This document shows positions 45,062 to 53,523 of a DNA stretch of 64,000 nucleotides, piece after piece. The notes under the pieces are model-generated. The model was not told the origin of the DNA. It was given only the letters and a program-made list of their open reading frames with translations, and ran no database searches. The first letter of the stretch is position 1; every line of letters begins with the position of its first letter. Origin of the DNA: Gottfriedia luciferensis (lineage in GTDB: Bacteria; Bacillota; Bacilli; Bacillales; Bacillaceae_G); NCBI RefSeq assembly GCF_001712755.1, contig NZ_MDKC01000007.1, positions 1 to 64,000 of the forward strand, written 5' to 3'. The translations under genes were made by a program, and so were the position numbers.

Positions 45062-46366
45062 ATGAACGAAATCATCCATTTATTAAATGAATATGGTTAT
45101 ATAATCCTATTTTTATCATTAATGTTGGAATTGATTATAGTTCCTATTCCGAATGAAGCATTGATGAGTTATGTAGGTGTTTTATGTTTTCATGGGAAAA
45201 TGAATATTGTATTATCTATTATTTCTGCCGGTCTTGGAGGGGTAGTTGGGGTAACAATTTCTTATTGGTTAGGATATAAGCTTGGTACACCATTTTTTCG
45301 TAAGTTTGGACACTATATCCATATGGGCCCAGAAAAGATTGAAAAGATGTCAAAATGGTATGAAAAATATGGGAAGGTATTATTGCTAGTATCTTTCTTT
45401 ATTCCGGGGATTAGACATTTCGCAAGCATTATTTCTGGAATCATTAAATTACCATATCGAGCCTTTGCTATTTTTTCCTATATAGGTGTATTTCTTTGGA
45501 TAGGAACCTTTATTTGGCTAGGACAGGCAATGGGACCTAAATGGGATATCTATCAAGTAGAAATTAAAAAGTGGTTAGTACTAGGTAGTATATTATTAGG
45601 TTTTATTGTGCTCGCTTTTTTTGTTGTTAAAACAAATAAGGAAATAATTAAAGAGTCATTACTATTAATTTTTGAATCAAGTTTCAAGAGATTTAAAAGC
45701 TTCATGAAAATAAAATTGATCATCTTAATCTGTTTAATTTTTTTCGTTTCGTTTTTTATCTTAATGGTCGGGTTTATTCAAGATACAATTAGCAATGAAT
45801 TTGATAAATTCAATTCTATATTCAAGACTATTGTTTTTAATTTATTTAATCAAAATTGGCATGGAAGTATGAATTTTATTTATTCATTATCGACTTGGAA
45901 GGTTTTAGTGACGATTTCACTTGCTACAATCTTAGTGATACTGATAAATAACAAAAATAAGTGGCTAGAAATGCTCTTTTTTATCGCTAGTTTAGCTGGG
46001 ATTCTTATCCTATCCATAGGGATTCCATGGATATTCAACTTTATGTTGGGTGGTAATGTAAGTAAAAACTTTCCAAATGAAAAGTCTATGTTAATTTTAA
46101 CAGTATTAGGTTATTTCATTATTATGTTAATTCGGCACAACAAAGCTTATATGCTTAATTTGATAATGTTCTTTTGTTTTATTTTTGTAGTAGTATTATT
46201 TTCGATTAGCAGTGTTTATTTGCACCACTTATTGCCTAGTGACATTGCTGCTGGGTTTGTATTCAGTTCGGTTTGGTTAAGTGGAATCATATTTTCATTG
46301 GAGTTGTTTCGATTTGTATCGCTGTTAAAAGAGAATATGCGTGAGGAAAAATTGTTAAAAACGTAA
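45062..46366 (+). CDS. DedA protein with a degenerate PAP2-like C-terminal domain
   Basis: A 434-aa membrane protein. Residues 1-165 form a DedA (SNARE-associated/VTT) domain with LELIIVPIPNEALMSYVG and SFFIPGIRHFASIISG; DedA proteins help recycle polyprenyl phosphates and lipids. Residues about 215-420 have six helices arranged like a PAP2 phosphatase, but its catalytic motifs are altered: the usual PSGH position reads FPNEKS (337-342), and SRxYLGxHxPSD reads SSVYLHHLLPSD (383-394), without the expected Arg and His. It starts 34 bases after the kinase gene and is probably in that operon, suggesting an envelope-stress role. Confidence 0.85.
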   Translation: MNEIIHLLNEYGYIILFLSLMLELIIVPIPNEALMSYVGVLCFHGKMNIVLSIISAGLGGVVGVTISYWLGYKLGTPFFRKFGHYIHMGPEKIEKMSKWYEKYGKVLLLVSFFIPGIRHFASIISGIIKLPYRAFAIFSYIGVFLWIGTFIWLGQAMGPKWDIYQVEIKKWLVLGSILLGFIVLAFFVVKTNKEIIKESLLLIFESSFKRFKSFMKIKLIILICLIFFVSFFILMVGFIQDTISNEFDKFNSIFKTIVFNLFNQNWHGSMNFIYSLSTWKVLVTISLATILVILINNKNKWLEMLFFIASLAGILILSIGIPWIFNFMLGGNVSKNFPNEKSMLILTVLGYFIIMLIRHNKAYMLNLIMFFCFIFVVVLFSISSVYLHHLLPSDIAAGFVFSSVWLSGIIFSLELFRFVSLLKENMREEKLLKT

Positions 46367-46404
46367 ACCAAATAATCGAGCATAATTTAATTCTAATAGA
46401 AGAG

Positions 46405-46436
46405 AATCCCCGTGGCTAATATACGGGGATTTTTTA
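46405..46436 (+). terminator. Terminator of the two-component/DedA operon
   Basis: AATCCCCGT pairs with ACGGGGATT, then six T residues. Confidence 0.88.
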
Positions 46437-46472
46437 TTTTTAAACTATATTAATTATGTTATTCAGAAATAT

Positions 46473-47384
46473 TTATAGCATATTATTCTCAAGCCTTTCT
46501 AACTCAAGCTTTAAAAGATTTAAAAATTTATCATATAAAACTGGTGAGGCTAAAGTTTTTGAACGAACCCATCCAATAGGAATTGTAGAAGGTTCTACAT
46601 TTACTAAAGGGATTGAAACAGTTTGTCCATTCAAAATGGAAGCCTCATTTTTCAGGGAGATCCTTGTATCAAATGTGATTGCCAAGTCTTCAATAACTGC
46701 ACCTCTAATAACCTCTAAATTATCAGTTACAAATAATACATTCATTGTAAGATCCTTTAAATACTCTGATAAAGACTTAAAATAGTCATCATTATAAAGT
46801 ACAAAGTTTTCATCTTTTAATTCATTAATTGTTACCGAATTTTTTAAAGCTAATCGTGAGGACTTACTAGCACAAATATGTATAGGGCTAGTCATAATAA
46901 CTCCTGACGGGATTTTTTTTATATCATCCATTAAATAATTTCGAAATTGAATGAAACCAAAATCGTATTTTTGTTTTATTACACCTTCTACGATATCTTT
47001 AGACCCTTTCTCTACTACACTTAAAGACATATTTGGATGTTCCTTTTTAAAATTAGAAAATGTTTTTAGGATAGTAGCCATATGTCCAGGGATTGTAGCT
47101 ATTTTTAATATCCCACTAGGTTCATTTTGAAGACTTACAGATTGTTCTATTAATTTTTGATAATTTTGTAGCAGTTCTTTTATTGTTTCGATTAATTGTT
47201 TTCCTTCAAAAGTTAGATTTGTTCCTTGTCGGTCTCGATTGAAAATTTTTATGCCTAATTCTTCTTCAACACTTGAGATTGCCTGACTAACTGCCGATTG
47301 TGTGACATGTAAATTTTGAGAAGCTATGGATATAGAATTTGTAACGGAAACTTCATAAATGTATTTAAGCCTTTCAATATGCAT
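46473..47384 (-). CDS. LysR-family regulator
   Basis: A 303-aa regulator with an N-terminal HTH (residues about 1-60: HIERLKYIYEVSVTNSISIASQNLHVTQSAVSQAISSVEEELG, IFNRDR) and a periplasmic-binding-like effector domain. The ribosome binding site is weak (AGAAAGATG). No metabolic gene is adjacent, so its target is not predictable. The terminator region at 46405-46436 is shared with the convergent DedA operon. Confidence 0.9.
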   Translation of the reverse strand: MHIERLKYIYEVSVTNSISIASQNLHVTQSAVSQAISSVEEELGIKIFNRDRQGTNLTFEGKQLIETIKELLQNYQKLIEQSVSLQNEPSGILKIATIPGHMATILKTFSNFKKEHPNMSLSVVEKGSKDIVEGVIKQKYDFGFIQFRNYLMDDIKKIPSGVIMTSPIHICASKSSRLALKNSVTINELKDENFVLYNDDYFKSLSEYLKDLTMNVLFVTDNLEVIRGAVIEDLAITFDTRISLKNEASILNGQTVSIPLVNVEPSTIPIGWVRSKTLASPVLYDKFLNLLKLELERLENNML

Positions 47385-47512
47385 TGTGCCACATCTTTCT
47401 AAGTTAAGAATTTTTAATAACGGATCATAAAAAACACTAAATATATTTTATAATAATCTACAATTATAATTAACTCAATAATCTGTAAAAAGTATAAAAG
47501 GAGGCTTATCTT

Positions 47513-47593
47513 GTGATTCAGTATTATTTTGAGATAAGGACTAATAATTATTTACAAAGGAATATTGATTATGATATCGATCTAAACAAATAG
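47513..47593 (+). CDS. Candidate 26-aa leader peptide or small gene
   Basis: GTG at 47513 lies eight bases after a perfect AAAGGAGG, stronger than the sites of most genes here. The peptide is MIQYYFEIRTNNYLQRNIDY then DIDLNK, polar and aromatic without a signal sequence. It ends 64 bases before an XRE-TPR regulator. It may be a regulatory leader or an intracellular peptide partner. Without conservation data it remains a candidate. Confidence 0.45.
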   Translation: MIQYYFEIRTNNYLQRNIDYDIDLNK

Positions 47594-47657
47594 AAATAAA
47601 GAAGTTTAAACCATACTAAATTGATCCCGGTTTCGTAAGTAAAATTAGGAGGAAATA

Positions 47658-48893
47658 ATGTTAGTCGGAAAAATAATTAAGTTTTACCGTGAGAAAAGAG
47701 GATTTAGTCAAGAAATGCTATGTGAAGGAATTTGCTCTAAATCATATTTGAGTAGATTTGAATGTGGGAAAGCTACATTTTCTCCTGAAATGATCGCATT
47801 GTTTTCTGATCGATTAGGTATTGATTTAAATGAAAAGTTAGAATCATATTATCAAATTGAAAAATATTTGCATGGCTTAAACCTAGCAATTATAAAACAA
47901 AAAAACAAATGTATTGATGACTACATGAACAAACTTAAGAATATAGCTTTTATTATGTCAACAAAATATGCTGTGCAGTATTTATTATTGTTGGTTAGAT
48001 TTTATCTTTATAAAAAAATATTAAAAAAAGCTAAAAAAACAATTGAAAAAATTGAAAAAGTATATGTTCATATTAGTGAATATGAAAAAAATTTCCTTCT
48101 GCATGTTAAGGGAATTTATTACATTAGCATTTATAGAACTACTGTAAGTGAAGATATGAGAGCTGCCGTAAATGTATTAAAGCAAATAAATACAGATACG
48201 TATAAAAATAAAGAATATTTATACCATCTAGCACTTGCTTATTATTTTGCGGGATCTAAGCTATTAGCATACGTATATGCAAGGAAAGCTCTAAATTATT
48301 TTAATAAAAACTATAACTATGTTCAGGCATTTAACGCTCAATCATTCTTATTATTTCAATACGATCAAGATATTGGATTTGAAGAGATAATTGAAAAATA
48401 TCATAATTTAATTCGCACTTGTGAAAGAGTAGGTGCAGATCTACAAAAGGGAATTCTATTAAATAATTTAGGTGTTAAGTATTTTAAAAAAGGTAATTTT
48501 GAAATCGCTTCAAATTACTTTGAACAATCCTTGCTTTCAACAGAAAATTATACAATCTATTATTTGAGGCGTTATTATAATTATTTAGAGGCATGTTTAG
48601 AAGGTAACTTACTCCCAAAGACTGAACTTTTAGAGTTAATTCATTTCGGAACTAAACTAGCTGAAAAACGTCAAAGTTTAATACATTGTACCTTATTCAT
48701 GCTCTTAAAGCTGAACTGTGAAAATAATCAAAAGAGATATATTACATTCTTGAGCGAAGTGGCAATTCCTCAGTTTAAACAAACAAATAATATTACTTAT
48801 TACGAGCAGTACGGAAAAAAATTATATTCTTATTATATTAAGAGCAATCAGTATAAAAAAGCAATTGAATTAGAATTTCAATTCAAGTCATAA
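47658..48893 (+). CDS. XRE-TPR regulator, second copy
   Basis: A 411-aa protein with an XRE helix-turn-helix (IIKFYREKRGFSQEMLCEGICSKSYLSRFECGK, residues about 5-37) and TPR-like helices, related along its length to the 26272-27519 protein. The layout is RNPP-like (peptide-binding regulators), although no mature-peptide gene follows. TTAGGAGG lies six bases before the ATG. Its Lys/Asn/Ile-rich composition is more AT-biased than neighbouring genes. Confidence 0.85.
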   Translation: MLVGKIIKFYREKRGFSQEMLCEGICSKSYLSRFECGKATFSPEMIALFSDRLGIDLNEKLESYYQIEKYLHGLNLAIIKQKNKCIDDYMNKLKNIAFIMSTKYAVQYLLLLVRFYLYKKILKKAKKTIEKIEKVYVHISEYEKNFLLHVKGIYYISIYRTTVSEDMRAAVNVLKQINTDTYKNKEYLYHLALAYYFAGSKLLAYVYARKALNYFNKNYNYVQAFNAQSFLLFQYDQDIGFEEIIEKYHNLIRTCERVGADLQKGILLNNLGVKYFKKGNFEIASNYFEQSLLSTENYTIYYLRRYYNYLEACLEGNLLPKTELLELIHFGTKLAEKRQSLIHCTLFMLLKLNCENNQKRYITFLSEVAIPQFKQTNNITYYEQYGKKLYSYYIKSNQYKKAIELEFQFKS

Positions 48894-48937
48894 AATTAAA
48901 CCATGAACTAGTAAATCTATTCATGGTTTAATTTTGT
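48893..48937. terminator. Bidirectional terminator
   Basis: AAATTAAACCATGAA pairs with TTCATGGTTTAATTT, a 15-bp stem with T residues, starting at the regulator's stop codon. It may also end the convergent bioA transcript. Confidence 0.85.
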
Positions 48938-48984
48938 AGCAAAGCCCCAAAAATCAGAATTTCAGATAAGTTCAAGTGTCTAGT

Positions 48985-50343
48985 TTACATATCAGTAACT
49001 TCAGAAATAGCGCGATAAAGAATATCAATCATTTCATCAAGCTCCGATTCCTTTGAAGCTAATGGAGGCATAAATACAATAACATTTCCAAGGGGACGGG
49101 TGAGTAGTCCAAGCTCTTTTGCTCTTTTGGTTACCTTCACACCTATTCGTTCGTTCCAATGGAAAGCTTCTTTAGTATCTTTTGATTTTACTAGTTCAAT
49201 TCCAATCATCAAGCCACTCTGACGTATATCTCCAACATGTTTTAACTCATTAAATTGCATTAGTTTCTCTTGGACATAAGATGAGATTATTTCGACATGT
49301 TGTAATAATTTCCTTTTATTAAATAAATCTAGATTCGCTAATGCAACAGCACATCCAAGGGGATTACCTGTATAGCTATGTCCATGAAAGAAAGTTTTTT
49401 GTTCTTCATATGTACCTAAAAATGCTTCATAAATTCTGTTTGTCGTTAAAGTTGCTGCTACTGGTAAATAGCCACCTGTTAACCCTTTTCCGCAAGTTAA
49501 AATATCTGGCGTAACTCCTTCTAGTTCGCAAGCAAACATTTTTCCGGTTCGACCAAATCCTGTTGCTACTTCATCTGCAATTAACAATACATCATACTTT
49601 ATGCATAATTCTTGTATTGCTTTTAAATACCCTTTTGGCATGACAATAATACCACTAGCTCCTTGAACAATTGGTTCAATAATTAATGCCGCAATTGAAT
49701 TAGCTTTTTCGATGAATAAATTTTCAACCTCTTTTAAATAGGAATTGATTATTTCTTCTTCAGTTCCCACATATTTTGAACGATAAAGATGTGGATAAGA
49801 AACCTTTATGCTTTGAAACAGTAATTCATTATATGCTTGATGATATAAATCGATTGCTCCGACAGATACTGCTCCGATTGTATCTCCATGATAAGCTTCC
49901 TTCATCGTAACAAAAGTATTTTTATTAGATTTACCTATGTTTCTCCAATATTGATAGGCCATTTTAATCGCGATTTCGACAGATGTAGCACCTGAGTCTG
50001 AATAAAAGACTTTTTCTAAGCCGTTAGGAGTGATTTCAACTAGCTTCTCTGCTAAAAGAATTGCGGGTATATTAGCCATTCCTAGAAGTGTTGAATGAGC
50101 AACCTTCTCTAATTGTTCATGAATGGCTTCATTTAATTCTTGAATATTATGACCGTGAACATTTAACCAAATAGAGGATACACCATCGTAATATTCATTG
50201 CCTAGTACATCATATAGTTTTCGATCTTTACCATGTGAAATAATTAGCGGATCTTCGTTTAGATAATCCTTCATTTGAGTAAAAGGGTGCCAAAGATACT
50301 GTTTATTTTTTTTAGATAAATCTTGATAGAATTCATGGTTCAT
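48985..50343 (-). CDS. bioA: 7,8-diaminopelargonate synthase BioA
   Basis: A PLP-dependent aminotransferase that converts 8-amino-7-oxononanoate to 7,8-diaminononanoate in biotin synthesis. The 452-aa product has WHPFTQM near the start, the PLP Asp257 in LLIADEVATGFGRTG and the Schiff-base lysine Lys286 in LTCGKGLTGGYLPVAA. The amino donor may be SAM or lysine (Bacillus BioK type); this cannot be decided here. AGGGGGTAAC precedes the ATG. It diverges from bioYDB across a BirA operator. Confidence 0.95.
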   Translation of the reverse strand: MNHEFYQDLSKKNKQYLWHPFTQMKDYLNEDPLIISHGKDRKLYDVLGNEYYDGVSSIWLNVHGHNIQELNEAIHEQLEKVAHSTLLGMANIPAILLAEKLVEITPNGLEKVFYSDSGATSVEIAIKMAYQYWRNIGKSNKNTFVTMKEAYHGDTIGAVSVGAIDLYHQAYNELLFQSIKVSYPHLYRSKYVGTEEEIINSYLKEVENLFIEKANSIAALIIEPIVQGASGIIVMPKGYLKAIQELCIKYDVLLIADEVATGFGRTGKMFACELEGVTPDILTCGKGLTGGYLPVAATLTTNRIYEAFLGTYEEQKTFFHGHSYTGNPLGCAVALANLDLFNKRKLLQHVEIISSYVQEKLMQFNELKHVGDIRQSGLMIGIELVKSKDTKEAFHWNERIGVKVTKRAKELGLLTRPLGNVIVFMPPLASKESELDEMIDILYRAISEVTDM

Positions 50344-50365
50344 ATAAGTTACCCCCTGTTTTATA

Positions 50366-50395
50366 TGTTAACCAAATTTTATAGTTAGGTTGACA
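50366..50395. promoter_or_regulatory. BirA (biotin repressor) operator
   Basis: TGTTAACC (50366-50373), 14 bases, then GGTTGACA (50388-50395) match the BirA operator TGTTAACC-N14/15-GGTTAACA with one substitution. It sits just upstream of bioA, in the divergent promoter region shared with bioY, so it should repress both when biotin is high. Confidence 0.88.
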
Positions 50396-50482
50396 TATAT
50401 TTCAATTGCATGTTAATTTAATTTTGTTAGTTTGTCAAATTTTGCTAATTTGCCAAACTCATAAACTAATAGGGGGGATACA

Positions 50483-51055
50483 ATGCAAAATAGAACTTTA
50501 TCATTAACAGTAATTTCATTATTTGCCTCACTAACATCGATTGGAGCCTTTATAAAGATTCCTTTACCAGTGATTCCTTTTACGCTTCAAATACTTTTTG
50601 TATTTTTAGCCGGCAATCTATTAGGAAGTAAAAAAGGGATGATGAGTCAACTACTTTATGTTGGAATTGGATTAATCGGAATACCAGTATTTGCTTCTGG
50701 TGGTGGACCTGAATATGTTTTAAAGCCAACATTTGGCTATTTAATCGGTTTCATTATTGCTGCATTTGTAATTGGATCAATCGTTGAAAAAACAAAGAAA
50801 CCAAAACTTAAGCATTTTATTTTTGCTAATGTAATAGGGTTAGTGATTGTTTATATTTTAGGCATAACATATGTATATATTTCTTTAAATACTTGGTTAG
50901 ATAGTCCCGTATCCATAGAAAAGGTGCTAATGATGGGACTCGTATATAGTATTGGGCAAGATTTGTTACTAGCTGTTTTTGGGGGAATATTGGCGGTGCG
51001 CCTACATTCCCATTTTGTAAAAGCTAGAGAAAATGAAAAAAAGGTGGCTGCTTAA
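50483..51055 (+). CDS. bioY: Biotin transporter BioY
   Basis: A 190-aa, six-helix substrate-binding S-component of the energy-coupling-factor type. The family motifs KIPLPVIPFTLQILFVFLAG and GGPEYVLKPTFGYLIGF are clear. The ATG follows AGGGGGGATAC. It is first in bioY-bioD-bioB and lies 87 bases from the BirA operator. It imports biotin with the shared ECF-AT module, not encoded here. Confidence 0.95.
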   Translation: MQNRTLSLTVISLFASLTSIGAFIKIPLPVIPFTLQILFVFLAGNLLGSKKGMMSQLLYVGIGLIGIPVFASGGGPEYVLKPTFGYLIGFIIAAFVIGSIVEKTKKPKLKHFIFANVIGLVIVYILGITYVYISLNTWLDSPVSIEKVLMMGLVYSIGQDLLLAVFGGILAVRLHSHFVKARENEKKVAA

Positions 51056-51056
51056 G

Positions 51057-51743
51057 ATGGGAAAAGGATATTTTGTAACTGGTATCGATACGAATATTGG
51101 AAAAACCTATGTTACTGCCCAAATGGTGAATTGCTTGCAGAACAAAGGAATCGATGCAATACCTTATAAACCAATACAAAGTGGAGTTGTTAATATTAAC
51201 AATAGACTAATAGGGGAAGATACAGCCTATTATAAAGAGAATTTAGAACTAACAGAAGAGCATGAATACTACGGTACATATACATTGAAAACACCGGTCT
51301 CACCACATTTAGCTAGTAAACTAGAAGATGTTTATATTGATGAACATGTTATTTTAGAAAAATATAAGCAACTAGAAAATAAGCATGATGTTGTTTTTGT
51401 TGAAGGAGCGGGTGGAGTTGCGGTTCCGTTAAAAGATAATTTTGGAACGATAGATTTAATAAAACGATTAAACTTACCAGTACTCCTTGTTACATCATTA
51501 AAGCTAGGAACAATTAATCATACTGTATTAACAACTGAATATTTAAAATCACACCAAATTAATCTAATGGGATTATTAATTAATAAAGTACCATCCGTTA
51601 TGGGTGAAATGGAAAAAGATAATTTAGTTATGCTAGAAAAATTAACAGGTCATAACATTCTTGGAGTTATACCGGAGCAGATGGATTCATTTACAGAAAC
51701 ATCTATTATAGAATTCCAGCAATTATTAACGAAAAATCAATGA
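51057..51743 (+). CDS. bioD: Dethiobiotin synthetase BioD
   Basis: The 228-aa ATP-dependent enzyme closes the ureido ring of dethiobiotin using CO2 and diaminononanoate. The P-loop GIDTNIGKT is at residues 9-17, KPIQSGV and VEGAGGVAVPL follow. AAAAGGTGG lies just inside the bioY end, and the ATG is one base after the bioY stop. An upstream in-frame ATG lies inside bioY and is rejected. Confidence 0.95.
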   Translation: MGKGYFVTGIDTNIGKTYVTAQMVNCLQNKGIDAIPYKPIQSGVVNINNRLIGEDTAYYKENLELTEEHEYYGTYTLKTPVSPHLASKLEDVYIDEHVILEKYKQLENKHDVVFVEGAGGVAVPLKDNFGTIDLIKRLNLPVLLVTSLKLGTINHTVLTTEYLKSHQINLMGLLINKVPSVMGEMEKDNLVMLEKLTGHNILGVIPEQMDSFTETSIIEFQQLLTKNQ

Positions 51744-51759
51744 AATGGTGAGTGATCAT

Positions 51760-52755
51760 ATGAATTGGACTAAATTAGCGCAAGAGGTTATTTTAGGTAA
51801 AAAAATTTCAGATGAGGAAGCTTTAAGCATATTGTCATGTGAAGATGACGATTTACTTTCACTTTTAAACGGTGCATTTATCATAAGGAAATATTATTAT
51901 GGAAAAAAAGTTAAACTTAATATGATTATTAACGCTAAAAGTGGTTATTGTCCTGAGGATTGTGGATATTGTTCTCAGTCTTCAATTTCTAGTGCACCGA
52001 TTGAGAAATATCCTTTTCTATCTAAAGAAGAAATTCTTGATGGGGCAAAGCGTGCCTTTGAATTAAAAGCAGGTACATATTGCATTGTTGCAAGTGGGCG
52101 CGGACCAACGAATCGAGATGTAAATGTAGTAACTGATGCAGTTAAGGAAATTAAAGAATTATATGGTTTAAAAGTATGTGCTTGCTTGGGGCTTATTAAA
52201 GATAACCAAGCAAATGAGCTTAAAGAAGCAGGTGTTGATCGATATAATCATAATTTAAATACATCAGCTGAGCACCATAGTTATATTACGACAACCCACA
52301 CATATCAGGATCGAATCGATACGGTTGAGAAAGTTAAACAGTCAGGTATATCTCCGTGTTCGGGAGCCATTATTGGGATGAAGGAAACAAAACATGATGT
52401 TATTTCGATTGCGAGGTCATTACATAAATTGGATGCAGATTCCATTCCGATAAACTTTTTACATGCTATTAATGGAACGAAACTAGAAGGAGTAAACGAA
52501 TTAAATCCACGTTACTGTTTAAAAGTATTAGCGCTATTCCGCTTTATAAATCCAACGAAAGAAATTCGAATTTCTGGAGGACGCGAAGTAAATCTGCGTA
52601 GTTTACAACCACTAGGACTGTATGCTGCAAATAGTATTTTTATAGGTGATTATTTGACTACGGAAGGTCAAGAGACAAATAGTGACCATGCAATGCTAGA
52701 AGATTTAGGATTTGAGATTGAGTTGGTTGGAAAACAAGAAGAGATATTTTCATAA
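51760..52755 (+). CDS. bioB: Biotin synthase BioB
   Basis: A 331-aa radical-SAM enzyme that inserts sulfur into dethiobiotin. The radical-SAM motif CPEDCGYC gives Cys64, Cys68 and Cys71, followed by SQS. Further family motifs are HNLNTSAEHH and NFLHAINGTKLEG. The ATG at 51760 follows GGTGAG by seven bases. It is the last gene of the bioYDB operon, with a terminator after it. bioF, bioC and bioW, needed for earlier steps, are not in this window. Confidence 0.96.
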   Translation: MNWTKLAQEVILGKKISDEEALSILSCEDDDLLSLLNGAFIIRKYYYGKKVKLNMIINAKSGYCPEDCGYCSQSSISSAPIEKYPFLSKEEILDGAKRAFELKAGTYCIVASGRGPTNRDVNVVTDAVKEIKELYGLKVCACLGLIKDNQANELKEAGVDRYNHNLNTSAEHHSYITTTHTYQDRIDTVEKVKQSGISPCSGAIIGMKETKHDVISIARSLHKLDADSIPINFLHAINGTKLEGVNELNPRYCLKVLALFRFINPTKEIRISGGREVNLRSLQPLGLYAANSIFIGDYLTTEGQETNSDHAMLEDLGFEIELVGKQEEIFS

Positions 52756-52757
52756 TA

Positions 52758-52797
52758 AAAAAAACGAAAATCTTAAAAATGAGATTTTCGTTTTTTT
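52758..52797 (+). terminator. Terminator of bioYDB
   Basis: AAAAACGAAAATCT pairs with AGATTTTCGTTTTT, then T residues. Confidence 0.88.
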
Positions 52798-52829
52798 GTT
52801 AGATAGACGAAAAGTTATTCTTATATAAT

Positions 52830-53501
52830 TTATGATGCGAAATACTTATCAATAATTCTATTAAGCTCTAATTCTTCTGTTGATGATAAAACAACATTTG
52901 CATGGCTTAAAATAGTAGAATCTCCAATTGCAACAGAGAACATATTTGCAGCATTAATTGCATCAACTCCTGCAGCCGCATCCTCCACACCTATACAGTT
53001 TTCAGGGTTAGCCGAAACTGCATTAGCTGCTTTTAGAAATACCTCTGGATCTGGTTTTGAATTAACGACCGTTGCAGCGTCAACGATATGATCAAAATAT
53101 GAGGTAATTCCTAAAGCATTAGCAACCATTAATGCATTCTTTGAAGCCGAAGCCATCGCAATTTTAATGTCTGCTCTCTTGATTTGAATTAAGAAAGATT
53201 CAATTCCTGGTAATAGATCCTTTTCAGAAATATTACGGATTAGTTCAACATAATGAGCATTCTTTTTTGTTGCTAGCTCATCTTTTTCAGCTTCGGAGAA
53301 ATCATTTTGTCTGTCTCCTAATTCTAGGATTCTTTCTAATGAATCTGTTCGGCTTACTCCTTTTAGCGTTTCATTAAACTCTCGGTCAAAAGGAATTCCT
53401 AAATCTTCACCTAGTTTTTTCCATGCTAAATAATGAAATTCAGCCGTATCAGTAATTACGCCATCTAAGTCAAAAATAATCGCTTCAATTTGTTTATTCA
53501 A
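52830..53501 (-). CDS. pgmB: Beta-phosphoglucomutase
   Basis: PgmB converts beta-D-glucose 1-phosphate to glucose 6-phosphate. This 223-aa HAD-superfamily enzyme has the nucleophile motif DLDGV (Asp11, Asp13), MASASKNA and KPDPEVFLKAA and GVEDAAAGVDAI. GGGGGTACC lies a few bases before the TTG at 53501. It is encoded 22 bases after the LacI gene in the same direction. Inverting phosphorylases of family GH65, one of which is encoded at the other end of the cluster, release its substrate; it corresponds to E. coli YcjU. Confidence 0.94.
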   Translation of the reverse strand: MNKQIEAIIFDLDGVITDTAEFHYLAWKKLGEDLGIPFDREFNETLKGVSRTDSLERILELGDRQNDFSEAEKDELATKKNAHYVELIRNISEKDLLPGIESFLIQIKRADIKIAMASASKNALMVANALGITSYFDHIVDAATVVNSKPDPEVFLKAANAVSANPENCIGVEDAAAGVDAINAANMFSVAIGDSTILSHANVVLSSTEELELNRIIDKYFAS

Positions 53502-53523
53502 AATGGTACCCCCATTACTTCAA

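Noticed and set aside
50400-50470. A second BirA operator before bioY
   Set aside because: TGTTAATT and GTTTGTCA occur, but their spacing is 11 bases and not 14-15.
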